A stretch of DNA of 59,797 bases, from contig JAHBMJ010004745.1 of NCBI GenBank assembly GCA_018398765.1, forward strand, positions 1-59,797, in the 5' to 3' direction. Source of the stretch: Chromera velia. Lineage: Eukaryota > Sar > Chromeraceae. Position numbers and translations under genes: made by a program. The notes below the pieces were generated by a model. That model searched no databases and was not told where the DNA came from. It was given only the letters and a program-made list of their open reading frames with translations. Positions 49,395 through 59,797 of this stretch are shown in pieces (the stretch's first letter is position 1; every line of letters starts with the position of its first letter).

Positions 49395-51343
49395 ATGAAA
49401 GGAGGAATCGCCTTTGTTGCGCATTGCCCGGAGGTGCGAGAGAATCAGCGAGTTGTGGTGGCGGGAGAATGTCCTGAGCTGGGTGGGTGGGAGTTGGGTG
49501 ATGCGTTGTGTATGAGACCTGCACCGTGTGGGCGTCCATGGTGGGTGTCGAGTGAGGTGGAGGTGAATCTGTCAGAGTCTCTGTTGGGTGTCTCTGCAGA
49601 GTTCGAAGCTGTTGCAGAGACAGAGGAAAAGGTTGGGAAAGTGGGTGTTTCAGAATTGAAGTTTCGACTGCTTGCGGTTCCGAACGATGGGGAGGGGTCT
49701 GGTGTTCCGAATTCCGACAATGTTGTGTCTCTGGAGCCGCTGAGCGGCGGAGACTTCCGTGTGGTGCGTCTCATTGGTGCGCCTCCTCTTTCTGACTCGT
49801 CTGCGGTCGGAGAGAGGGGTGACAACACATTCCATGTCGGTGTAGAGGGGGGAGGAGAGCAGCAAGAAAGGGGGGTGGTTGGAATTTCGGTGGAATGGGG
49901 GGTCCTTGAGAGCGTGCAGCTCGCACTGCTCCCTCGGCCTACGAACAGACAGACAGAACATCCACAGAGAGAGAATGACCCTCAGTCAGAGATTGCCTGT
50001 CCGCCTCGCACAGAGGGGATACAAGTAGACGCTCGAATCTCTGAAAGCACCAATGAGCAACAGAGTGCGTCAGCGTCCTCTGTCTGTCCGTCTCAGTCAG
50101 CTGTTGAGTTGTGTTTGAAAGAGAATGAAGTGCATCCTGACCGCTCCCCTTCAGTGGGTGTCTGCAACCGTCCGTCTGCTGACACCAACGTTACTGACAA
50201 CAGATTCCTTTCCTGTCACCCCCCGACCTCCCCCCATTTGCTTCCCCATGACTGCACTCGTGGTCGACGACAAGAAGAAGATGGGCAGAGGGCGCAATCG
50301 GTTCAGCTGAAGCGTCGTCGGTCTGAGAGTGGCCTCACTCAGGCTGAGGCTGACACGTACGATCAAGTGGGTGTGTGTGCCGGTGAAAGAAAGGAACGTG
50401 CTTCGTGGGGGGGGGATGGAGATGTGTTGCGAGAAGAGAAGCAGCGTCGTTTAACTGTTCCTCTTTCGGACTTGGCACCTCTCTCTTCTGAGTTGTGTAG
50501 AAAGAGGGGGGATCCGGACGCTGGAGGGAATGGGGTTGTTTTTGAGAATGGTCACCGAGGGGGAGAGGTCAAAAGGAACCGCCATAGGCAGATTCTCTGC
50601 CTGCATGGACGGGTCCGCTCTCAGTGCAAGCTGTGCGGGGGGGGTTCTGTGTGTGAGCACGGTCGGCAGCGCTCCAAGTGCAAAGATTGCGGAGGCGCTC
50701 CAAGTGCAAAGATTGCGGAGGGAAGAGCATCTGCGAGCACGGCCGGGAGCGTCACAAGTGCAAGGATTGCGGAGGGAAGAGCATTTGCGAGCACGGCCGA
50801 CAGCGTCATCACTGCAAAGAGTGTGGGGGGAAGGGCATCTGCGAGCATGGCAGGCACCGATCCATGTGTAAGGAGTGCGTTGGGAAGCAGTTTTGTGAGC
50901 ACGGCTGCCTGCGCTACCATTGCAAAGAGTGTGGAGGGAAGGGTATCTGTGAGCACGGCCGACAGCGTCACAGATGCAAGGAATGCGGAGGGAAGGGGTG
51001 TTGCGAGCACGGCCGTAGACGCTATCAGTGCAAAGAGTGCGGAGGGAAGGGCATCTGTGAGCACGGCCGACAGCGTTACGGATGCAAAGATTGCGGAGGG
51101 AAGGGCATCTGTGAGCACGGCCGGGAGCGTCACAAGTGCAAGAATTGCTGAGGCAAGGGTGTTTGTGAGCACGGCCGACAGCGCTCTCAGTGCAAAGAGT
51201 GCGGAGGGAAGGCCATATGTGAGCACGGCCGCCTGCGCTACTTCTGCAAAGAGTACGGAGGGAAGGGCATCTGCGTTCACAAAAAAGATCGGCAATTTTG
51301 CAATGAGTGCAAGAAGATTCCCTCTACAGATTCTGCACCTTGA
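49395..51343 (+). pseudogene. Broken paralogue of the CBM20/CHCC-repeat gene
   Basis: ATG at 49395; the CBM20-like start contains NQRVVVAGECPELGGW, followed by a long Ser-rich middle as in the minus-strand copy. The first CHCC units read correctly (CLHGRVRSQCKLC, CEHGRQRSKCKDC). A 26-bp tandem duplication at 50670-50721 then shifts the frame. The remaining units (about ten) continue in the other frame until TGA at 51149, and two more units plus the common C-terminus (IPSTDSAP) lie beyond it, ending in TGA at 51341. About 100 bp of sequence past the stop is also shared with the other copy. The shifted frame happens to stay open (Ala/Ser-rich) to 51425, so a chimeric protein could still be made. 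Probably non-functional in its repeat domain. Confidence 0.78.
50670..50721 (+). repeat. 26-bp tandem duplication causing a frameshift
   Basis: Two exact adjacent copies of a 26-bp unit (CGCTCCAAGTGCAAAGATTG...) at 50670-50695 and 50696-50721. Because 26 is not a multiple of three, the CHCC repeat frame is lost. Confidence 0.92.
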
Positions 51344-53418
51344 CTTTCCCTTGCCCTTCCCCCCGCTTCTTCTCTTCTTTTCCCTGTTCACGATTTCTGA
51401 AGAGGCATTGCTCGTTGCACCATGAGAGGAAGGCAGGTCGATCGATCGATCAGGTCGTTCTTGCAGAGGCTGTGTGCTGTGCTCTTCGCTTAGTTGGTCG
51501 TTTTTGGTCCCTCTTCTTTCAATGTGTGTGCGAGTGACTTGTGGAGCTTCGGGGCACAAATAGGGGCTCGGACTGCAAAGACTGCCAAAACAGAAACATT
51601 TGCCAGTGCGGCCTACTTCCAGATGCACTGCGACAGGACGTGTGTGAGAGCAGCATGGAAGCACAAGGAAGATGTTGTCGTAGATGTAAAAGTGACTGCG
51701 ATAGAGCGACTATGCAGAAGTTCACAAAGTCCTTCTTTCCCTCGGAAGTTTTGTTGAATGGATGGATTGATGAGTGGGGATTGAGTGGGTGGGTAGATGG
51801 AGGGATGGAGGGATGGAGAGAGGAATGGGTAAATGGGTGGGTGAGTGGTGGGATTGTCCGTCTCCTTTATGTTTCCGTGCCGCCTCCAGTCCGACTACCT
51901 GAAATGGGGTCCGTAGGCCCTTTCGTTTTTTGTTTTGGCGGTGCTGGTTGTCCCTTCAGGAGGTTTGCTTTTGTCTGTTTCCACAACGTCCTGCAGTCTC
52001 TTTTGCACTTTCCTTCACGCCTCCCCTAGGGCCCTGCACGATCGACACACTCAATCAGTCAAGCAGAACGGTTGCACAACGAAGTGAATGGGAAACGAAG
52101 CAGCCTGAGAGTGTTTGTGTAGACTTTGCAGGGGTGACGGAGACTCCACATGCAGTCATGAGCCTGCATGAAAGACAGAGGTCTTACAGAAGACCTGGCG
52201 ATCTGTTGTTTGTCGTGTCGGAAGCTCAAGAAAGCAAAACGAACACAGATGAAGAGAAGGCAATGGCGTCTTTTAACACACGCCTTTTTCAAGTTGTTTC
52301 AGATAATAGGGCAACTAGAAAGCGTTGCATCCAGCAGATTGCAAAAGGACTCAGTATTGCAACTCTAGGAGAAGATTCAAGAGCTCTACTACCTAGTCAT
52401 TACCTAGTCACTATTGCTAGCGCTATTGGCCCATAAATGGCATTTATTATTGTTATTATTATTAAATGCCAGTAAGTGAATCAATGAGCGGCGTGCGCTA
52501 GTATTGAATTAAAGCTGCACAAACATAGTGTTAGAGCCAGAACTTAGGAGTTTTTTTTCTTGAAAGAAAACAAGTTAGCTTTGCTGTGATCTAATTGTGA
52601 CTCGCCGCACGTACTTGTGGGGCACGTAAACTTTAGCCCCGGAAAACCTCATGCAGGCGGGCGCGCGGCTCTGGCCCGCGCGGCCATGGCGCGCTCGGCA
52701 GGGCGCGACACCGCACGCAGCGCATGAAATATTATCGCGGCCCCGGAAATTGACCCTTTCTATATTCCACCGGCATTGAGTTTGACACGCGTGGCGAGCT
52801 GTGCATAGAAATTCAGCTTAGCCGATTATACGACAGTCCACGCGCCGATTTTAACCGCGGCTTTCCATAGAAATTTAAAATCGAAAGACTTTTGGAAGAG
52901 TTGAAATTTGAGAAAGTCTTTCGGCAACTCAAAAATTAAAAATCTCATCGCGACACTTTGATCAGCCGATACTCACAGAATAGAATCTTTGAGTTGAACT
53001 TTGAACAGTCTAACCTTTGTGAACCTTCTAACTAAAGACGAGAAAAGGTGCATAGGTGCAAGGTGGAAGGTGCTTTAGACCAATACATCTGAATTCAGGT
53101 GCATTTCAGGTGCATTCATGAGGTGCATTATTTCTACCATAAAAACTTCAATTAAAGAGCCGTCTCCTAAGGTTTCTAGCCATTAAAAGGCACCTAATTC
53201 AATGCCTAAACACTCTTTCTAATATAACATAGCTGTATAAGCTTTTACTATAAGAATTTGATTGAAAAACACATAAAAAGTTGATAAAAACCGATAGCAA
53301 GTCTCGTTTTTGAATCAGAAAAACGATCTTTTGAACTGGATTCAACTACACTGCAGCATTTCACTTCTTGTAAATGCATTCTCATGTCATTCATCAATAA
53401 ATTGAAAAACAGCAAAAG
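51344..53418. other. Intergenic region with a possible Cys-rich remnant
   Basis: At 51541-51720 the plus strand encodes SDCKDCQNRNICQCG, which resembles one CHCC unit and may be a remnant of a further paralogue. A GC-rich patch at 52610-52745 contains GGGGCACGTAAA and GGCCCCGGAAA, similar to the ends of the TIR element at 37643. The rest is AT-rich without recognisable genes. Confidence 0.4.
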
Positions 53419-53841
53419 TACACTGAAAGTATAGTGTGACACAATTAAAATTGTGATACAATACCTTATACACTGGTACCAGACACAAACTGCTGTTCGG
53501 GAGTGTTGCAATCCCAAGGAAGATGCTGGTAGTCTACAATGAGGAGGGACATGGCTTAATGGTTTCGGTTTGATTAAGGTTGGGCTGCATAGTTTGCACG
53601 AGTTTGCGCATGTACGTTTTTCTCGCGGGGGTCATGCAGCTTTTGTTCGATCATGTGTGCATATGCGCAGTCCGCGCGGCCCGTGCAGTGGCTATGACGC
53701 CGCCCCTCGACCCGCAATCTACAACTAATTTTATAATACAAAAGTGTGATTTAATTGAATCAGTCAAAAGTTCTTAAAATCATAATTATTGTTTTACAAA
53801 TCATTATGACACAAAAGGTGACACACTATAGTTCCAGTGTA
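53419..53841. mobile_element. hAT-type MITE, 423 bp
   Basis: The inverted ends TACACTGAAAGTATAGTGTG (from 53419) and TACACTGGAACTATAGTGTG (complement, from 53841) are flanked on both sides by the 8-bp duplication AGCAAAAG (53411-53418 and 53842-53849). An 8-bp target duplication is characteristic of the hAT superfamily. The interior is AT-rich and non-coding. Confidence 0.85.
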
Positions 53842-54255
53842 AGCAAAAGCATTCCAACGATGGGGAATCTTCTCAATTTTGTAGAGAAACAAGCTAATCG
53901 GTGCTGTCCAAAGTATGAAAGATATGCCGATGCCTGAGCAAAGAATAAAAGAGGTATAGTCATGCTGTTGACTCAGTGGAGAAAGATAGAGGAACAGTCA
54001 TGTTATACTGGTTGACTGCAAGTGCTGCATACATGGTTTTTATTTATCAGATGATATGGATCTGCATGCATGCATGCATGTGCATGCATCTTTGCATGCG
54101 AGACTGGCGGCGTATAAGAGAGATAACGCCCCAGCGCTGGAGGCGCCACACGGGCGCCGCGGTAGTGAAGGGCCCTGCCAGCTGCTCCATATATCTTCAC
54201 CTAGACATTCAACTCTTAAAACAATCTCTTTGCTCCATACAATACACCTATCAGG

Positions 54256-55755
<1,500 letters not shown>

Positions 55756-56597
55756 TAGGAAGTACTTAGCAAATGCCGAAGAAGGCATTTGGATGGAGGA
55801 GCGTCAAGTATGAGGTCGCATGAGAGAGAGAGCTAGCAGCGAGAGCAGTAACCAAGACAGAAGGAAGAGACGAAAAACGTATAGGCCAGACGCTAGGAAC
55901 AAACTTTAAGTCAATGCTCACCACATTCAGGTGCATAGGTGCAAATCAGGTGCATCAGGTACATTTTTTGAGAATGCACCTTTTCCCGTCCTTACAGTGT
56001 CGTAGGGCGACAGTCACGGACAGAGTCCTAGGGCACCAATAAATCACTTATCACTTAACTCTAGTAATAAGTTACTAATAACTATACTATAGGGCTGGGA
56101 AAAGGTTCATTGAAAAAAGGTTCAAATCTGAAAAAGTGAACCTGTTGAACCTGTTTTGAACCTGTTGAACCTGTTGAATCTGTTTTAAACCTGTTTTGGA
56201 GGCCAGACGCGCGGCCACTGGCACAAGGCCGGCCAGGCCCGCGCCGTCCGCGGCCCATATAGGTGAAATAAGGAGCCAGAGCCGCGCGCACAACAACTGT
56301 CCCCAGCCGGTTCAATCTATTGTGTCGGACAGACGCATGTTAGCATATGTCAGCATCATACGTCAGCATGAAAACTCATGCTGACGGTTGTAGAAGTGAA
56401 GAAGTACACGTGATTTACCAAGTTTTCCACTTGCAAGGCCCCGCATCAAAACGGACAGTCTCAACTGAAGGAATGAGGAAGTATAGAGTTGGTTTGACAG
56501 CAGTCTGCACGACAGTGTAATTGACAATGTCTTTTTAGAGGGGCTGCTTCAGACTTGTACCGGCAGCAGTCCCTCTGCTTGCTTCCGCTACTGCCGT

Positions 56598-57846
56598 TAG
56601 TGACCATGTTTGATTTGATTATATTTGATTTGATTTGATTTGAGCTTCAACCTCAAATATTTGATATTTGAGGTAAGATTTGAGGTTAACCTCTTGGGGT
56701 TCCTTACTGAGTCACTGACTTACTGTCACTCTGATCATTTTTCTCATGACAATAGTTATCAGAACATTTCTGATGTGTGTTTCAAAAATTTAAAAAAATA
56801 TATATAAAATTATAACTTATCAGTTCCGTAAAAAAAATATGCCTGTGTGGCAGTATATATACACTAGTCACTGAGACTCACTCTAATACTAATAGAGATT
56901 AAGAACGTAAAATTGATAGATTTGAAATTGCATATGACTTTTTGTTGATACGATAAAGTTAGAGCACATACCAAAATTGAGGTGACAATCACTCAGCTTT
57001 ATGGCACTTCCTTTTCCTCTTCTTCATAATCACTTTCTTCAATGTGAATCGAATCGATCGGTGGTGGGAGCTGCTGAGAGCTTTTTCTCTGGCTTTTCGG
57101 CTTTCTAGGAGTGGGTGCTCCTGGGCTTCTATTCGGTTGTGGAGAGATGACAACGGGGTGAGACGGAGAACCGCGCACACGTTTGCTATTGCTGTTAGTG
57201 TTGGAACCGTCCTGTTTCTGGGTAGCTAAGCATCCAGAGTTGGTAAGTTCGGCTACCCTCTGTACCGTGCCAGGGCCGACAACAAGCCCCTTGGCCCCCT
57301 CGGCTCCTTGTATTTTCACCTGACACTGAATCATATTTGCCCCCTTTTGCACGGACCATATTTTTTTTGCGTACCCGCTCTAAAAACAAATGCCTCCTTC
57401 TTCCCGTTCAGACCCTGTTGGATTGTATGACATGTCTTTACGGGGTGTAAATGTTTGCAGACGCTCAAAAAGGGGGCCGTAAAAGATGTTCCAGCACCAG
57501 AAAAGTCAACACAGCTGTTCGGGAAAACGTTCAGCTGATCGGTTTACCTCTGCATGAAGTAAAAGGGGGTGAAACGTCAATTTCAGTGCAGCTCAAAACG
57601 TTTTTTTTTTGAGAGCAAACCATCAAGATTTAGGTTTTTTCATTTGAATCAGCATGCGTGACGGATCGGTACTTGCAAAAGTTTTTTCGGGACCTTCATA
57701 TTTGAGGTTGAAAGTCATATTGATCAAATATTTGATCGTATTTGATAGGTCTTTAAACACTAGGTCCTCCCTGACTGGATATTTAATTTGAGCTTAAGCC
57801 CTACCTCAAATCAAATCAAATCAAATCAAATCAAACATGGTCACTA
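56598..57846. mobile_element. hAT-like element (inner), nested
   Basis: The inverted ends TAGTGACCATGTTTGATTTG (from 56598, complement ending 57846) are flanked by the 8-bp duplication ACTGCCGT (56590-56597 and 57847-57854). TTTGATTTGA-type subterminal repeats occur at both ends. The element is 1,249 bp, too short for a full transposase. Confidence 0.85.
56999..57352 (-). pseudogene. Possible N-terminal transposase remnant inside the inner hAT-like element
   Basis: An open frame inside the nested element encodes a basic, Ser/Pro-rich sequence with an acidic end (EESDYEEEEKEVP). Just upstream in frame is an IWSVQKGANMIQCQVK segment that could be the start of a BED-type finger, but the second Cys and the His pair are not evident. 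Only its position inside a hAT-like element supports transposase ancestry. Confidence 0.3.
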
Positions 57847-58140
57847 ACTGCCGTCTCCGGATCTTTGATAAACAGTGAATAACTTGAGACTAGCACCTAA
57901 TGTGAGCGTAAATGTTGATTTAAACTATTTAAAAACACTACTAGTAAGGCATAGATTCTATAATAAAACGTTCTAAAAATGCATTAAAACCTAATTTAAA
58001 GGCATAAAATAACATGAAAAAATGAGGTTTCTATTAATTAAAAGTGAACCTGTTTTTGAACCTGTTTTTGAACCTGATTCAGGTTCATTACTTCGAAGTG
58101 AACCTTGAACCTTGAACCTTTTCCTAGCACTACTATACTA

Positions 58141-58513
58141 GTACTAGTCTAGTAGTAGCTAGTACTAGTAGTAGTATAGTACAGCACCGCGGTAACTACA
58201 GCCCATAACCTCTTAATACCGTAGCTAACTTAAATATATCTCTTCTAGTTTAATAACATCTCAAGTAGAAAAAGTTTTAGTGGTAAAAATCATAAATCAT
58301 ATAAATTCATAAAGTACTGTCATAACAATTATAATGTAACCCATATAACCTTTTAACTGAGTTAACTCAGTTGAATACATCTTCTAGTTAACACTTCATC
58401 TCAGACTTGACTTCTAATTTTTTTTGTTGCTTAAAGTATTTCAAGGTGAAAAATATATTGCAAAAGTGTGCCAGCAGCTGCGCAACTCTTGCAAATTTAA
58501 GTTCTTTGCCCAA
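58141..58513. other. AT-rich spacer with CTAGTA palindromes
   Basis: Starts with clustered CTAGTACTAG words and continues TA-rich up to the ankyrin gene. Nothing else recognisable. Confidence 0.5.
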
Positions 58514-59797
58514 CTAGCATGTAACTGCTCTTCCTGTTCCCGCACTTTGCTCCAAAATTTCCAGAGTTGCACGAAGCCGCTCTCTTTTGGAAACAGACTG
58601 TCCTAGAGGCATACGTAGTTGGCGTTTCAATCGTTGCGCCGCGGTCATACCCCCCGAGTCTTTGATGGTCGGGTCTGCACGGATCCACAAGGGATGGCGT
58701 GCGTCGACATGTGGACCCTCCCCATCCACCGTCTGTTCAACGTCTTCTGCACTGTCAGACCCAGAGGCTGCCCCTAGTGGGAGCCTTTCAGCGATCGAAT
58801 CGGATGGCCCTCCTGCGAGGAGATCCTTGACGAGTTCAGTGTGGACTTGAACGGCCGGGGCGTGCAGAAGGGTCCGTCCCCTGTGCTCGTCGCTTTCTGA
58901 CTGAAGGTTCGGGTCTGCCCCCTGTGCAAGGAGCGCCCTCAGAACTTCTACTCGGGAAGCCTCGAAGTCCAACGCATCGGGACACACACCTGCGTTTTGC
59001 CCTCTGAGCCCGGTTACTGCTAGATCAACCGGTGGGGGATCAAAAAAAGCCACCAGGCCGAGAGGAGTCTCCCCGCCCTCTGTCCGGAGATTCACACCGA
59101 CACTCCCCTCCTCTTCTTCTGGTAAATCCCTCCGTATCTGCCTTACACTCATACCCTCGTCTGCTTCCTCACCTGTCTTTTCTTGCGAAGACCCTGAACC
59201 CTCTTCAAGGCCCTCTTCTTCTTCTTCTTCGCAAAAGTTTGCACGCTGTCTCGCATGCTCATGTCTAGACACACTGGAGCTTGAAGGTGCGGAGACACAA
59301 GGGCGGGGGAGTGACAAGAGGAGACGGATTGCTGCTGCTGTGCGCGCTCGTCGGTCCGCAACGCTTTGAGGCATGTAGGCAGGCACAGCGGTCACAATCC
59401 CTGCCCCTGGGGCTAGAGATGCTTCAGGAAGGGGTCGGACGAGAATGCGGCAGAGGACGTGGAGAAGCGTTTCCCCCTCTGGATTCCTTTCTGTGGGGGT
59501 GAAATTCTTCCGTTTGAGGAAGTGAAAAACGAGTGGGAAGGCTTCTCTCTCGGCAGCAAAATGGAGCCAAGGTAGACCCAGGGGGAGGTCGTCCTTCCAC
59601 TTCCAGACAGCCTCACTTGGCACAGTGACATGCCGTCGGTGCTGTAAGAATGTGGGGACCGTCCCTTCATATGCCCCTGCACGAGCAGACGAAGACGGAA
59701 GTTCGTCCCCCTCACTAAAATTTACATTTGCTTTCTTTACTTCCTCTTTCATCCTGAGACTCCGTGTTGCCCCCCCTTCCACCTTCTCTATCGCGGA
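58514..59797 (-). CDS. Ankyrin-repeat protein, 3' part (5' end beyond window)
   Basis: The frame is open from the window edge (59797) to TAG at 58514, at least 427 codons. Ankyrin units are seen as PWLHFAAEREAFPLVFHFL, GETLLHVLCRIL, GETPLGLVAFF, VLRALLAQGADPNLQ, GRTLLHAPAVQVHTELVKDLL and ADPTIKDSGGMTAAQRL, interrupted by acidic low-complexity insertions (EEEEEEGLEEG). The C-terminus is a short basic helix with no further domain. It should act as an intracellular binding scaffold; the partner is unknown. It is not a close copy of the ankyrin gene at 6875-8251. The true start and any upstream exons lie outside the window. Confidence 0.75.
   Translation of the reverse strand, partial: SAIEKVEGGATRSLRMKEEVKKANVNFSEGDELPSSSARAGAYEGTVPTFLQHRRHVTVPSEAVWKWKDDLPLGLPWLHFAAEREAFPLVFHFLKRKNFTPTERNPEGETLLHVLCRILVRPLPEASLAPGAGIVTAVPAYMPQSVADRRARTAAAIRLLLSLPRPCVSAPSSSSVSRHEHARQRANFCEEEEEEGLEEGSGSSQEKTGEEADEGMSVRQIRRDLPEEEEGSVGVNLRTEGGETPLGLVAFFDPPPVDLAVTGLRGQNAGVCPDALDFEASRVEVLRALLAQGADPNLQSESDEHRGRTLLHAPAVQVHTELVKDLLAGGPSDSIAERLPLGAASGSDSAEDVEQTVDGEGPHVDARHPLWIRADPTIKDSGGMTAAQRLKRQLRMPLGQSVSKRERLRATLEILEQSAGTGRAVTC

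Larger units (their letters stand above)
56090..58132. mobile_element. hAT-like element (outer), interrupted by a second element
   Basis: The inverted ends TAGGGCTGGGAAAAGGTTCA (from 56090) and TAGTGCTAGGAAAAGGTTCA (complement, ending 58132) are flanked by the 8-bp duplication CTATACTA (56082-56089 and 58133-58140). Subterminal arrays of GAACCTGTT(TT) occur inside both ends, as in many hAT elements where they bind transposase. About 794 bp belong to this element; the rest is the inner insertion. No transposase coding remains. Confidence 0.85.

Noticed and set aside
50621..51664. Minus-strand Ala/Leu-rich open frame of 347 codons opposite the broken CBM20 paralogue
   Set aside because: The 54-bp repeat unit keeps several frames open at once; the same antisense frame appears opposite the intact copy. 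Cys/His spacing identifies the coding frame.
52610..52780. GC-rich patch as a possible gene or TIR element
   Set aside because: Only short words match the element at 37643; there is no paired inverted repeat or open frame.

Overview
The window is eukaryotic nuclear DNA. Its genes are intron-rich with GT..AG introns, there are long simple-sequence tracts, and TA-rich gaps are filled with transposon copies. Intron phase could be followed across 40 introns in three genes, and the boundaries are distinctive: GTCNGT-type donors and near-invariant GCAG acceptors. A photosynthetic alveolate such as a chromerid alga (Chromera-like) fits the gene content (ankyrin proteins, a CBM20 protein, a very large EGF receptor). 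That is an inference from style and gene families, not proof.

Left flank (1-9758): a complete but decayed Ty1/copia LTR retrotransposon lies on the minus strand at 927-6826, with 261-bp LTRs and a TATAT target duplication. It sits just downstream of a minus-strand ankyrin-repeat gene (6875-8251) that carries three in-frame TAG codons.

Centre (9759-42285): three plus-strand multi-exon genes follow one another. The first (9759-15197, five exons) encodes a proline-rich, multi-pass membrane protein. The second (16375-37002, about 29 exons, roughly 3,850 aa) encodes a secreted/transmembrane receptor. It has a signal peptide, nine copies of an unrecognised discoidin-like module of about 200 aa, about twelve calcium-binding EGF domains, a stalk, a GPS-like Cys motif, a first membrane helix, a long cytoplasmic loop and several more helices. 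The order resembles polycystin-1/adhesion-receptor architecture. The third (38287-42285, nine exons) is a PhzF-family protein.

Right part (42286-59797): a divergent inverted pair of paralogues joins an N-terminal starch-binding CBM20 domain to C-terminal CHCC zinc-finger-like repeats. The minus copy (45683-47800) is intact; the plus copy (49395-51343) is broken by a 26-bp tandem duplication and a TGA. Beyond it lie a hAT-type MITE (53419-53841), a fragment of a non-LTR reverse-transcriptase protein (about 54256-55750), two nested hAT-like elements (56090-58132 and 56598-57846, each with an 8-bp target duplication) and the 3' part of another minus-strand ankyrin gene running off the window edge.

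The most unusual signal is a set of at least six small insertions, several sharing a palindromic core (TTTCATACAGAATTC / GAATTCTGTATGAAA). Five are flanked by 31-49 bp near-perfect duplications of host sequence, the sixth by a 13-bp exact repeat, and every duplicated segment spans an exon-intron boundary. They look like a splice-site-associated insertion or duplication process acting in all three central genes.
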